In this document: one piece after another, positions 1 through 10,359 of the stretch
Position numbering within the stretch: the first letter of the stretch is position 1
Layout: each line of letters starts with the position of its first letter
DNA from: DATKRB01 sp035532415
Lineage (GTDB): Bacteria; Actinomycetota; Acidimicrobiia; Acidimicrobiales; RAAP-2
Assembly (NCBI GenBank): GCA_035532415.1
Contig: DATKRB010000032.1
Coordinates: 1-14,097 of the forward strand
Reading direction: 5' to 3'
Length of the DNA stretch: 14,097 nt
The notes under the pieces: model-generated
What the model was told of the DNA's origin: nothing
The model's input: only the letters and a program-made list of their open reading frames with translations
The model's database searches: none
Made by a program: the position numbers and the translations under genes

Positions 1-1
1 C

Positions 2-601
2 TTCGAGACCCTGAAGCCGGACTCGGCGGACGAGACCGTTCAGATCAAGCCGACGGGCAAGGCGGTCCTGTTCAACGGCCGGACGGGCGAGCAGTACGAC
101 AACCCGATCTCGGTCGGCTACGTCTACATCCTCAAGCTCGCGCACCTGGTCGACGACAAGATCCACGCCCGCTCGACCGGCCCCTACTCGATGATCACCC
201 AGCAGCCGTTGGGTGGGAAGGCCCAGTTCGGCGGCCAGCGGTTCGGGGAGATGGAGGTCTGGGCGCTGGAGGCCTTCGGGGCCGCCTACGCCCTGCAGGA
301 GCTGCTGACCATCAAGTCGGACGACGTGCTCGGCCGGGTGAAGGTGTACGAGGCCATCGTGAAGGGGGAGAACATCCCCGAGCCGGGGATCCCCGAGAGC
401 TTCAAGGTGTTGATCAAGGAGATGCAGTCGCTCTGCCTCGACGTGGAGGTCCTCGCGGTCGACGGAGCGGAGATCGAGATGCACGAGATCGACGAGGACG
501 TGTTCCGCACGGCCGAGGAGCTCGGCATCGACATCAGCCGGCCTGAACGCGGGTCGGACGAGGAGGACGAGCGGCGCGCCGCAGAGAGGAGCTTCTCGTA
601 A
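2..601 (+). CDS. rpoB: DNA-directed RNA polymerase subunit beta, C-terminal part (5' truncated by window)
   Basis: The beta subunit forms one pincer of RNA polymerase and much of the catalytic cleft. Only the last 199 codons are here; the frame is open from base 2 with no start, so the gene begins upstream. The visible part carries the strongly conserved C-terminal block (LKLAHLVDDKIHARSTGPY, then QQPLGGKAQFGGQRFGEMEV and the ALQELLTIKSDD segment). This block contributes to the switch/clamp contact with beta prime. After it comes an acidic, charged tail of about 45 residues ending in SFS. The rifampicin-binding region lies outside the window. The TAA stop shares its last A with the ATG of rpoC, so the two subunits are translationally coupled. 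An AGAGAGGAG ribosome-binding site for rpoC (583-591) lies inside this gene. Identification is secure. Confidence 0.97.
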   Translation, partial: FETLKPDSADETVQIKPTGKAVLFNGRTGEQYDNPISVGYVYILKLAHLVDDKIHARSTGPYSMITQQPLGGKAQFGGQRFGEMEVWALEAFGAAYALQELLTIKSDDVLGRVKVYEAIVKGENIPEPGIPESFKVLIKEMQSLCLDVEVLAVDGAEIEMHEIDEDVFRTAEELGIDISRPERGSDEEDERRAAERSFS

Positions 602-3600
602 TGGCGCTCGACGTGAACACGTTCGACCAATTGCGGATCGGCCTGGCCACCGGGGACTCGATCCGGGGCTGGTCCAACGGCGAGGTGAAGAAGCCGGAGA
701 CGATCAACTACCGGACGCTGCGTCCCGAGAAGGACGGCCTCTTCTGCGAGAAGATCTTCGGGCCCACCAAGGACTGGGAGTGCTACTGCGGCAAGTACAA
801 GCGCGTCCGCTTCAAGGGGATCATCTGCGAGCGGTGCGGTGTGGAGGTCACCCGGTCCAAGGTCCGGCGCGAGCGGATGGGCCACATCGAGCTGGCGGCC
901 CCTGTCGTGCACATCTGGTACCTCCGGGGCACCCGGAGCTGGCTCGCCTACCTCCTCATGGGCACCGAGGCGCGCGAGGAGCTCAAGGCCAAGCAGCTCG
1001 AGAAGGTCATCTACTTCGCCGCCAACCTGGTCACCTGGGTCGACGAGGAGAAGAGGCACGAGGACCTGCCCAATCTCGAGGCCGAGCTCGCCGAGGAGAT
1101 CGGCGACATCGAGCGCCGGCGTGACCTCGAGGTCGACCGCCGGTTCAAGGCGCTCGAGGAGGAGCTGGCCCAGCTCGAGAAGGAGGGCGCCCGCGAGGCC
1201 GAGGTGAAGGCCCGCCAGCGCGCCGTCGAGAAGGAGATCACCGGGGTCCGGGACCGGGCCCAGGACGAGGTGGAGCTGGCCCAGAGGTCCCTCGACGAGT
1301 TCCGCAACCTCCATGCCCGCAAGATCGTGGAGGACGAGCTGCTCTGGCGGGAGCTGCGGGTCCGTTACGACGACTACTTCGAGGGCGGCATGGGGGCCGA
1401 GACCATCCAGCGCCTCATCGACCGCATCGACCTCGACGCCGAGGAGATCAAGCTCCGCGCCATGATCGACGCGACCGACGGTCGCCGCCCGCTCTCGACG
1501 CAGCGGCGCCAGAAGGTCATCAAGCGCCTCAAGATCGTGACCGCGTTCAACCGCCGGGACGACCACGGACGCCGGGTCAACGACCCCCGGGCGATGATCC
1601 TCGAGGCCGTTCCGGTCATCCCGCCGGACCTGCGGCCGATGGTCCAGCTCGACGGGGGGCGGTTCGCCACGTCGGACCTCAACGACCTCTACCGCCGGGT
1701 CATCAACCGCAACAACCGGCTGAAGCGGCTGCTCGACCTGGGCGCCCCCGAGATCATCATCAACAACGAGAAGCGGATGCTCCAGGAGGCCGTCGACGCG
1801 CTGTTCGACAACGGCCGCCGCGGCCGGCCGGTCACCGGACCGGGCAACCGTCCGCTCAAGAGCCTCTCGGACATGCTGAAGGGGAAGCAGGGGCGGTTCC
1901 GCCAGAACCTGCTGGGCAAGCGCGTCGACTACTCGGGGCGCTCGGTCATCGTGATCGGACCGACCCTCCTGCTCCATCAGTGCGGTCTCCCGAAGCTGAT
2001 GGCGCTCGAGCTCTTCAAGCCCTTCGTCATGAAGCGGCTGGTCGACGCCGAGCTGGCGCAGAACATCAAGTCGGCCAAGCGGATGGTCGAACGGCGCCGT
2101 CCCCAGGTGTGGGACGTGCTGGAGGGCGTCATCCGGGAGCACCCGGTGCTGCTGAACCGCGCACCTACGCTCCACCGCCTGGGGATCCAGGCGTTCGAGC
2201 CGGTGCTGGTGGAGGGCAAGGCCATTCAGGTCCACCCGCTGGTCTGCACGGCGTTCAACGCCGACTTCGACGGGGACCAGATGGCGGTCCACCTGCCCCT
2301 GTCGGCCGAGGCCCAGGCCGAGGCCCGGGTGCTGATGCTCTCGGCGAACAACATCCTGTCGCCGGCCACCGGACGCCCGATCACCGTGCCCACCCAGGAC
2401 ATGGTGTTCGGGGCCTACTACCTCACGCTGGCCGTCGACGGCGCCAAGGGCGAGGGTCGTGCCTTCCGGCACTCCCACGAGATCCAGGCCGCATTCGACG
2501 CGGGGGACATCGACCTGCATGCGCGGATCGTCCTGCGCCCCCTGGCCGGCTCGTCGTTGGCGGCCCGGCTCGAGTCGGCCGGTGCCGTCCCCGACCCCGA
2601 GCAGGACCGGCTCTCGGTCGATACCACCCCGGGCCGGGTCTTCCTGAACGAGGCGCTTCCCGAGGGCTTTCGCTACGTCAACGAGGTCGTGGGCAAGCGC
2701 AACGTGCCGGTCGGCGTGATCGTGGAGGAGCTGGCGGCAACCCATCCCAAGTACGTGGTGGCCGGCAGCCTCGACAAGATCAAGGCGCTGGGATTCCGCT
2801 TCGCCGCCCAGTCCGGCCTGACCATCTCCATCGACGACGTCCGCACCCCTCCGGACAAGCAGCTCATCCTCGACCGCTACGAAAAAGAGGCGGAGAAGGC
2901 GGAGAACCAGTTCAAGCGGGGCATCATCACCGACGACGAGCGGCGCCAGAAGGAGATAGAGATCTGGACCTCGGCGAACTCGGAGGTCGGCCGGGCGATG
3001 GAGCAGACGCTCTCCACCCTGTCGTTCAACCCGCTCGACATGATGGTCGACTCGGGAGCCCGGGGGAACGCCCAGCAGATCCGCCAGATCGCCGGTATGA
3101 AGGGGCTGGTCTCCAACCCCCGGGGCGAGATGATCCCCCGCCCGATCAAGTCCTCGTTCCGTGAGGGCCTGTCGGTGCTCGAGTACTTCATCTCCACCCA
3201 CGGTGCCCGCAAGGGGCTCGCCGACACGGCGCTCCGCACCGCCGACTCGGGCTACCTGACCCGTCGTCTGGTCGACGTGGCCCAGGAGCTGATCGTCCGC
3301 GAGGACGACTGCGGCACGGTGCGGGGGATCTGGATCGAGGACGTCGAGCCCGACGGCCCCGGCCGGAGGAGCTACCTCGAGACGAGGGCGTACGGACGCC
3401 TGCTTGTGGAGCCGGTGACGCTGTCGGACAAGTCCAAGCTGGCGCCCGGGACCATGTTGACCGACGAGATCGTGGCGCAGCTGCGCGACGACCCGGGTGT
3501 CACCCGCATCCGGACCCGCTCGGTGCTGACCTGCGAGGCGGCTCACGGGATCTGCGCGGCCTGCTACGGCCAATCGCTGGCCACGGGCAACATGATCGAG

Positions 3601-4650
3601 CTGGGCGAGGCGGTCGGCGTGATCGCCGCCCAGTCGATCGGCGAGCCGGGCACGCAGCTGACCATGCGGACCTTCCACACCGGCGGCATCGTGGGTGAGG
3701 ACATCACCCACGGCCTGCCCCGGGTGGTCGAGCTCTTCGAGGCGCGTACCCCCAAGGGGGCGGCGGTCCTCGCCCGTCACAGCGGGGTCGCCCGGTTGGA
3801 CGACGAGGAGAACGGCCGCCGGATCACCGTGGTCGCCGACGACGGCACCGAGGAATCGGTGGTGGTGGCGGTCCGGGCCCATCTGGAGGTCGTCGACGGC
3901 CAGGACGTCGCCGCGGGCGACGCGCTCGTCGAGGGCCCGAAGGACCCGAAGGAGCTGCTGGAGGTGAAGGGGATCCGCGAGACCCAGCAGTACCTGGTGG
4001 AGGAGGTGCAGAAGGTCTACCGGGACCAAGGTGTGTCCATTCACGACAAGCACATCGAGCTGATCGTGCGCCAGATGCTCCGCCGGGTGCTCGTGGCCGA
4101 GCCGGGCGAGGCGCCGTTCCTCCCCGGGGAGCGGGTGGACAACCAGATTTACGCCGAGGTCAATCGCCAGCTGGTGGAGGAGGGCAAGCGCCCGGCCGAG
4201 GGACGGCCCGAGCTCATGGGCATCACCAAGGCCTCGCTGGCCACCGACAGCTGGTTGTCGGCCGCCTCGTTCCAGGAGACGACCCGGGTCCTGACCGAGG
4301 CGGCCATCGAAGGCCGCTCGGACCAGCTCTTCGGGCTGAAGGAGAACATCATCATCGGCAAGCTCATCCCTGCCGGTACCGGGATGGAGCGCTACCGCTC
4401 GATCAACCTGGAGATGCCCGACGCCGAAGCCCTTCCGTTCTGGGCCATCGGCTCCGGAGCGTCCGAGACCGAGGACCTGGCCGCCTGGCTGCGGGACGTC
4501 GGCGGGGAGGGGATCGGCGACGACCCCTTCGACCCGTCCATCGACGCCAGCTGGCTCGGTGCGGCACCGACCGCCGACGGCGAGGGCGTCCCCGCGGCGG
4601 GAACCGCTGCCGGGGGCGTCCAGCAGAATCCGCTCGAAGCCGGCGCGTGA
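601..4650 (+). CDS. rpoC: DNA-directed RNA polymerase subunit beta prime
   Basis: This is the catalytic large subunit of RNA polymerase, 1349 residues, within the usual actinobacterial range. In order it shows the N-terminal zinc ribbon with C61, C63, C76 and C79; a Glu/Arg-rich probable coiled-coil insertion at about 147-238, typical of Actinomycetota; the KRVDYSGRSVI switch region from about 440; and the catalytic NADFDGDQM loop with Mg-binding D555, D557 and D559. It continues with the bridge helix (HGARKGLADTAL, from about 867), the second zinc site C904, C978, C985 and C988, and the trigger loop QLTMRTFHTGG with M1022, R1023 and H1026. There is no large insertion in the trigger loop, unlike the gamma-proteobacterial enzyme. 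The last 40 or so residues are a low-complexity Gly/Ala/Asp tail. The ATG overlaps the rpoB stop by one base and has a strong ribosome-binding site nine bases upstream. A stable hairpin follows the TGA. Confidence 0.98.
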   Translation: MALDVNTFDQLRIGLATGDSIRGWSNGEVKKPETINYRTLRPEKDGLFCEKIFGPTKDWECYCGKYKRVRFKGIICERCGVEVTRSKVRRERMGHIELAAPVVHIWYLRGTRSWLAYLLMGTEAREELKAKQLEKVIYFAANLVTWVDEEKRHEDLPNLEAELAEEIGDIERRRDLEVDRRFKALEEELAQLEKEGAREAEVKARQRAVEKEITGVRDRAQDEVELAQRSLDEFRNLHARKIVEDELLWRELRVRYDDYFEGGMGAETIQRLIDRIDLDAEEIKLRAMIDATDGRRPLSTQRRQKVIKRLKIVTAFNRRDDHGRRVNDPRAMILEAVPVIPPDLRPMVQLDGGRFATSDLNDLYRRVINRNNRLKRLLDLGAPEIIINNEKRMLQEAVDALFDNGRRGRPVTGPGNRPLKSLSDMLKGKQGRFRQNLLGKRVDYSGRSVIVIGPTLLLHQCGLPKLMALELFKPFVMKRLVDAELAQNIKSAKRMVERRRPQVWDVLEGVIREHPVLLNRAPTLHRLGIQAFEPVLVEGKAIQVHPLVCTAFNADFDGDQMAVHLPLSAEAQAEARVLMLSANNILSPATGRPITVPTQDMVFGAYYLTLAVDGAKGEGRAFRHSHEIQAAFDAGDIDLHARIVLRPLAGSSLAARLESAGAVPDPEQDRLSVDTTPGRVFLNEALPEGFRYVNEVVGKRNVPVGVIVEELAATHPKYVVAGSLDKIKALGFRFAAQSGLTISIDDVRTPPDKQLILDRYEKEAEKAENQFKRGIITDDERRQKEIEIWTSANSEVGRAMEQTLSTLSFNPLDMMVDSGARGNAQQIRQIAGMKGLVSNPRGEMIPRPIKSSFREGLSVLEYFISTHGARKGLADTALRTADSGYLTRRLVDVAQELIVREDDCGTVRGIWIEDVEPDGPGRRSYLETRAYGRLLVEPVTLSDKSKLAPGTMLTDEIVAQLRDDPGVTRIRTRSVLTCEAAHGICAACYGQSLATGNMIELGEAVGVIAAQSIGEPGTQLTMRTFHTGGIVGEDITHGLPRVVELFEARTPKGAAVLARHSGVARLDDEENGRRITVVADDGTEESVVVAVRAHLEVVDGQDVAAGDALVEGPKDPKELLEVKGIRETQQYLVEEVQKVYRDQGVSIHDKHIELIVRQMLRRVLVAEPGEAPFLPGERVDNQIYAEVNRQLVEEGKRPAEGRPELMGITKASLATDSWLSAASFQETTRVLTEAAIEGRSDQLFGLKENIIIGKLIPAGTGMERYRSINLEMPDAEALPFWAIGSGASETEDLAAWLRDVGGEGIGDDPFDPSIDASWLGAAPTADGEGVPAAGTAAGGVQQNPLEAGA

Positions 4651-4653
4651 GCC

Positions 4654-4691
4654 GGGTCGATCGGGCGGGCAGGCGCTTGCCCGATCGACCC
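4654..4691 (+). terminator. Strong hairpin after rpoC, probable terminator of the rpoBC transcript
   Basis: A near-perfect inverted repeat begins three bases after the rpoC stop. The arms 4654-4670 and 4675-4691 pair over 17 positions (two G-T wobbles) around the four-base loop AGGC. The outer 13 pairs are perfect and include the palindrome CGATCG. No T tract follows, which is common for actinobacterial intrinsic terminators, so read-through is possible. The 3' arm also contains the -35 box of the downstream promoter. Hairpin seen directly; terminator function inferred from position. Confidence 0.7.
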
Positions 4692-4705
4692 TGGTGCCGT
4701 AGCAT
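4677..4705 (+). promoter_or_regulatory. Candidate housekeeping-sigma promoter for the str operon
   Basis: TTGCCC (4677-4682) and TAGCAT (4700-4705) are separated by exactly 17 bases. This fits a sigma70/HrdB-type promoter with the TAnnnT -10 typical of high-GC Actinomycetota. The expected transcription start is near 4711-4713, giving a 5' leader of about 75 bases before rpsL. The -35 box lies inside the 3' arm of the rpoC terminator hairpin. Inferred from motif and position only. Confidence 0.65.
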
Positions 4706-4787
4706 TGATCAGCCGTGTGGCGCTGCCTCTTGCGCGCGCCGCTCGGCTCCGTTGTCATCCCGGAACTCCACGAGTTAGAGGTAGCGC

Positions 4788-5159
4788 GTGCCCACGATCG
4801 CCCAGCTGGTCCGCAAAGGACGGCAGGCCAAGGTAACCAAGACCAAGACCCCGGCTCTGCGAGGCGCGCCCCAGCGGCGTGGCGTCTGCACCCGCGTCTA
4901 CACGACCACGCCGAAGAAGCCGAACTCCGCGTTGCGCAAGGTGGCACGCGTGCGGTTGACGAGCGGCGCCGAGGTGACCGCGTACATCCCCGGCGTGGGC
5001 CACAACCTCCAGGAGCACTCGATCGTCCTGGTCCGCGGCGGGCGGGTGAAGGACCTCCCCGGCGTCCGGTACAAGGTGATCAGGGGGGCGCTCGACACGT
5101 CGGGTGTCCGCGAGCGGAACCAGGCGCGGAGCCGCTACGGAGCCAAGAAGGAGTCCTGA
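4788..5159 (+). CDS. rpsL: 30S ribosomal protein S12
   Basis: S12 sits at the decoding centre of the small subunit and helps monitor codon-anticodon pairing. The 123-residue length is normal for Actinomycetota. The family signatures are intact: RRGVCTRVYTTTPKKPNSAL and then VRGGRVKDLPGVRYK. Lys43 and Lys88, the two positions where substitutions usually give streptomycin resistance, are both lysine, so the protein looks streptomycin-sensitive at these sites. Asp89, the residue methylthiolated by RimO in other bacteria, is present. The start is GTG with an AGAGG ribosome-binding site (4777-4781) six bases upstream; the next residues PTIAQLVRKG match the family N-terminus. It is the first gene after the candidate str promoter. 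Its TGA overlaps the rpsG ATG by one base. Confidence 0.98.
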   Translation: MPTIAQLVRKGRQAKVTKTKTPALRGAPQRRGVCTRVYTTTPKKPNSALRKVARVRLTSGAEVTAYIPGVGHNLQEHSIVLVRGGRVKDLPGVRYKVIRGALDTSGVRERNQARSRYGAKKES

Positions 5160-5629
5160 TGCCCCGGAACGGACCTGCCCAACGGCGCGAGCTCCAGCCT
5201 GACCCGGTCTACCGGTCCGTGCTGGTGACCCAGGTGGTGAACAAGGTGCTGAGCCGCGGCAAGCGCACGCTCGCCGAGCGCATCGTGTACGGCTCGCTCG
5301 AGCTCGTCGCCGAACGGGCCGGCTCGGACCCGGTCGCCGTGCTCAAGCGGGCGGTGGAGAACACGCGCCCCGAGCTCGAGGTGAAGAGCCGCCGGGTCGG
5401 CGGCGCCACCTACCAGGTCCCGATCGAAGTCCGCCCCCGCCGGGCCACCACTCTGGCCATCCGGTGGCTGACCGGGTTCTCCCGCCAGCGCCGCGAGAAG
5501 ACCATGGCGGAGCGGCTGGCCAACGAGATCCTCGATGCCTCCAACGGCATCGGTGCGGCGGTCAAGCGCAGGGAAGACATGCACAAGATGGCGGAGTCCA
5601 ACAAGGCCTTCGCCCACTACCGCTGGTAG
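5159..5629 (+). CDS. rpsG: 30S ribosomal protein S7
   Basis: S7 is a primary 16S rRNA binder that nucleates assembly of the 30S head and lies near the mRNA exit and E-site tRNA. The 156-residue length is standard. Recognisable blocks are the N-terminal PDPVYRSVLVTQVVNKVLSR, the central ENTRPELEVKSRRVGGATYQ, and the C-terminal KREDMHKMAESNKAFAHYRW. The ATG overlaps the rpsL stop (TGATG), and AAGGAG (5148-5153) lies five bases upstream, so translation is coupled to rpsL. The same frame stays open back to about 4715, but that extension runs across rpsL and has no resemblance to S7, so the start at 5159 is clear. In E. coli S7 is the autogenous repressor of the str operon; whether that holds here cannot be seen. 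Confidence 0.98.
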   Translation: MPRNGPAQRRELQPDPVYRSVLVTQVVNKVLSRGKRTLAERIVYGSLELVAERAGSDPVAVLKRAVENTRPELEVKSRRVGGATYQVPIEVRPRRATTLAIRWLTGFSRQRREKTMAERLANEILDASNGIGAAVKRREDMHKMAESNKAFAHYRW

Positions 5630-5653
5630 CAGCAGGACCTGAGGTAGCGCACC

Positions 5654-7753
<2,100 letters not shown>

Positions 7754-7773
7754 GCGAGCCGGGCCGCACGGTT

Positions 7774-7794
7774 GCCCGGCGTCGGGCGCCGGGT
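7774..7794 (+). terminator. Hairpin between fusA and tuf, possible partial terminator or processing site
   Basis: CCCGGCG (7775-7781) pairs perfectly with CGCCGGG (7787-7793) around a five-base loop, and a G-T pair extends the stem by one. No T tract follows. It may attenuate or process the transcript between fusA and tuf. Because tuf is usually expressed more strongly than fusA, a separate downstream start could exist, but I see no convincing promoter. Confidence 0.4.
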
Positions 7795-7826
7795 CGATAT
7801 CGTCGCGGTTGCAAGCTTTACCAAAC

Positions 7827-7850
7827 GAGGAGGCGGCGGGTGACCGCCGC
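7827..7850 (+). promoter_or_regulatory. tuf leader element: strong Shine-Dalgarno and GTG in a hairpin loop
   Basis: GAGGAGG (7827-7833), a near-perfect Shine-Dalgarno sequence, lies six bases before a GTG at 7840. GCGGCGG (7833-7839) pairs perfectly with CCGCCGC (7844-7850), leaving the loop GTGA, a GNRA-type tetraloop that displays the GTG. The GTG is in frame with tuf 19 codons downstream, with no stop between. It could be an alternative start for an extended EF-Tu, a ribosome standby site, or a regulatory structure. Sequence and pairing are seen directly; the role is unknown. Confidence 0.45.
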
Positions 7851-7896
7851 GGCGGGCCCTAGGGGGTCCGTCCGAGATCAGGGAGTAGTCCCGCAG

Positions 7897-9084
<1,188 letters not shown>

Positions 9085-9116
9085 GCGCGAACGAGACCAG
9101 CAGCGAGAGGATCACC

Positions 9117-9443
9117 ATGGCCGACGCCCCCCGACAGAAGATCAGGATCCGGCTGAAGGCCTACGATCACGAGATCCTCGACCAGTCCACCGAAAAGATC
9201 GTCCAGACGGTCCTGCGCACCAACGCCAAGGTGCAGGGGCCGGTGCCCTTGCCGACCGACAAGCACCGGTACACCGTGATCCGCTCGCCCCACAAGTACA
9301 AGGACAGCCGCGAGCACTTCGAGATGCGGGTTCACAAGCGTCTGGTGGACATCGTCGAGCACACGCCGAAGACGGTCGACTCGCTCCAGCGCCTCGATCT
9401 GCCGGCCGGCGTCGATATCGAGATCAAGATCCAGAACGCCTGA
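9117..9443 (+). CDS. rpsJ: 30S ribosomal protein S10 (NusE)
   Basis: S10 is a 30S head protein and, as NusE, a partner of NusB and NusG that links the ribosome to transcribing RNA polymerase. The 108-residue length is about five more than usual, because of a slightly longer N-terminus (MADAPRQ before KIRIRLKAYDHE). Conserved blocks are IRIRLKAYDHEILDQST, GPVPLPTDKHRYTVIRSPH, KYKDSREHFEMRVHKRLVDI and KTVDSLQRLDLPAGVDIEI. The ATG has GAGAGG (9105-9110) six bases upstream and lies 32 bases after tuf. It therefore appears attached to the str transcript, while a hairpin and 253 non-coding bases separate it from rplC. In E. coli rpsJ instead heads the S10 operon; the tuf-rpsJ linkage is known from cyanobacteria and archaea, among others. 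Confidence 0.97.
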   Translation: MADAPRQKIRIRLKAYDHEILDQSTEKIVQTVLRTNAKVQGPVPLPTDKHRYTVIRSPHKYKDSREHFEMRVHKRLVDIVEHTPKTVDSLQRLDLPAGVDIEIKIQNA

Positions 9444-9444
9444 C

Positions 9445-9480
9445 GGGGCGCCCGCCGCCGCCTCTGGCGACGGCCTCCCC
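9445..9480 (+). terminator. Hairpin after rpsJ, probable end of the str-rpsJ transcript
   Basis: GCCGCCGCC (9454-9462) pairs with GGCGACGGC (9466-9474) with one mismatch and a three-base loop. An outer GGGG/CCCC clamp (9445-9448 with 9477-9480) closes it across a small internal loop. It starts right after the rpsJ stop and lacks a T tract. Terminator function is inferred from position. Confidence 0.5.
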
Positions 9481-9487
9481 GTTGGTG

Positions 9488-9493
9488 TAGCCT
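9488..9493 (+). promoter_or_regulatory. Candidate -10 box of an S10-operon promoter upstream of rplC
   Basis: TAGCCT (9488-9493) closely resembles the TAGCAT -10 box upstream of rpsL; both follow GT. Seventeen bases upstream is TGGCGA (9465-9470), a poor -35 match that sits in the rpsJ hairpin. The predicted start, near 9500, coincides with the base of the first leader hairpin. Moderate to low confidence because of the weak -35. Confidence 0.4.
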
Positions 9494-9499
9494 CATCGA

Positions 9500-9696
9500 T
9501 CGGGCCGGTTCTCGGCCCGAAGGCCCGGGGACACCCGGTGCCTGACCATAATCCGACGTGTTCGAGCGCCCGGCCGGCCGCCAAGGCCGTCGGGGACCTC
9601 GGACCGAAACATTCGAGCGCTCCGCTCGGGGATCCCGGGCGGAGCGTTGGCGTGCGCACGGGAGCCGTGCGCACCATCAGGGAGAGCCCAAAGCAC
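9500..9696 (+). promoter_or_regulatory. Structured 5' leader of rplC and the S10 operon
   Basis: About 200 non-coding bases precede rplC. I find three clear hairpins. The first is 9500-9508 with 9512-9520 (TCGGGCCG type, eight pairs plus one wobble). The second is 9616-9630 with 9634-9648: 15 pairs, two of them wobbles, with loop GAT. The third is 9652-9661 with 9665-9674: ten perfect pairs with loop GAG. A weaker alternative stem, 9614-9619 with 9623-9628, competes with the 5' arm of the second, so two conformations are possible. The rplC ribosome-binding site begins five bases after the third hairpin. The architecture suggests an attenuator or a ribosomal-protein-binding leader like the L4-controlled S10 leader of E. 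coli, though the ligand is unknown. The same stretch is open in the rplC frame, but its translation does not resemble L3. Confidence 0.5.
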
Positions 9697-10359
9697 GTGG
9701 CAACCAAGGCGATCGTCGGCGAGAAGGTCGGCATGACCCAGATCTGGGACGACCAGAACCGCGCCATACCGGTGACGGTGCTGCGGGTCGCGCCCGTGCG
9801 GGTGGTGCAGGTGAAGACCCCCGAGCGCGACGGCTACGCCGCGCTGCAGGTGACCTGGGGTTTCCGGCGCAGCTCCACGCTCACCAAGCCCGAGCTCGGT
9901 CACTTCGAGGCGGCAGGGGTCGACCCGGGACGCCGGCTGGTGGAGCTGCGGCTCGACGACATCAGCGAGTTCGAGGTCGGGCAGGAGCTGACGGTCGACC
10001 GGTGGACCGCCGGCGAGCGGGTCGACGCCATCGCCGTGAGCAAGGGGAAGGGGTTCGCCGGGGGGATGAAGCGGCACAACTTCAAGGGCCAAGGGGCGTC
10101 CCACGGCAACCACAAGCACCATCGGGCCCCCGGCTCGGTCGGAGCGTGCGCCACGCCCTCGCGGGTGTTCAAGGGGACCAAGATGGCCGGGCGCACCGGT
10201 GGCCGGCAGGTGACCGCTCTCAACCTTCAGATCGTGTCGGCCGATGCCGAGCGCGAGCTCGTGCTCGTGAAGGGGGCGATCCCGGGGGCCCGGGGCGGCA
10301 TGGTCGTCCTCCGTGACTCCGTGAAGGTGCCGACCCCCAAGGCCGGGCGGTCCCGATGA
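9697..10359 (+). CDS. rplC: 50S ribosomal protein L3
   Basis: L3 binds 23S rRNA early in 50S assembly and reaches toward the peptidyl transferase centre. With a GTG start at 9697 it has 220 residues, as usual. The N-terminus (ATKAIVGEKVGMTQIWDDQN) matches the family, as do KGKGFAGGMKRHNFKGQGAS and the TPSRVFKGTKMAGRTGGRQV block. The Gln that PrmB methylates in E. coli L3 is not conserved here (GSVGACATP); mycobacterial L3 also lacks it, so this is lineage-typical. AGGGAGAG (9679-9686) lies ten bases before the GTG. The frame is open further upstream to 9538, but that stretch encodes nothing L3-like and holds strong RNA hairpins, so I exclude it. The stop overlaps the rplD start by four bases (ATGA), implying translational coupling. 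Confidence 0.96.
   Translation: MATKAIVGEKVGMTQIWDDQNRAIPVTVLRVAPVRVVQVKTPERDGYAALQVTWGFRRSSTLTKPELGHFEAAGVDPGRRLVELRLDDISEFEVGQELTVDRWTAGERVDAIAVSKGKGFAGGMKRHNFKGQGASHGNHKHHRAPGSVGACATPSRVFKGTKMAGRTGGRQVTALNLQIVSADAERELVLVKGAIPGARGGMVVLRDSVKVPTPKAGRSR

Noticed and set aside
286..4947. A 1553-codon open frame on the - strand across rpoB, rpoC and rpsL
   Set aside because: It is the antisense shadow of the high-GC coding bias: stops are rare opposite G/C-rich third positions. The translation is a low-complexity Arg/Leu/Asp/His/Val mix with no recognisable domain, and rpoC on the + strand is certain.
4715..5158. Extended S7 frame starting within the rpsL leader
   Set aside because: The extension runs out of frame through rpsL; S7 starts at 5159 with AAGGAG and the expected N-terminus.
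7772..7803. Separate tuf promoter with TTGCCC at 7772
   Set aside because: The -35-like box is good, but the nearest TAnnnT (TATCGT at 7798) is 20 bases away, too far, and the 17-18 base positions do not resemble a -10 box. A promoter may exist but I cannot support it.
9538..9696. N-terminal extension of L3 from the GTG at 9538
   Set aside because: The 53 added residues do not look like L3, the region folds into strong hairpins, and the GTG at 9697 has a good ribosome-binding site and gives the standard L3 N-terminus.
9444..9696. tRNA or small protein gene in the rpsJ-rplC gap
   Set aside because: No cloverleaf with anticodon and T-loop motifs is visible, and short open frames lack ribosome-binding sites; the stretch is better explained as a leader.
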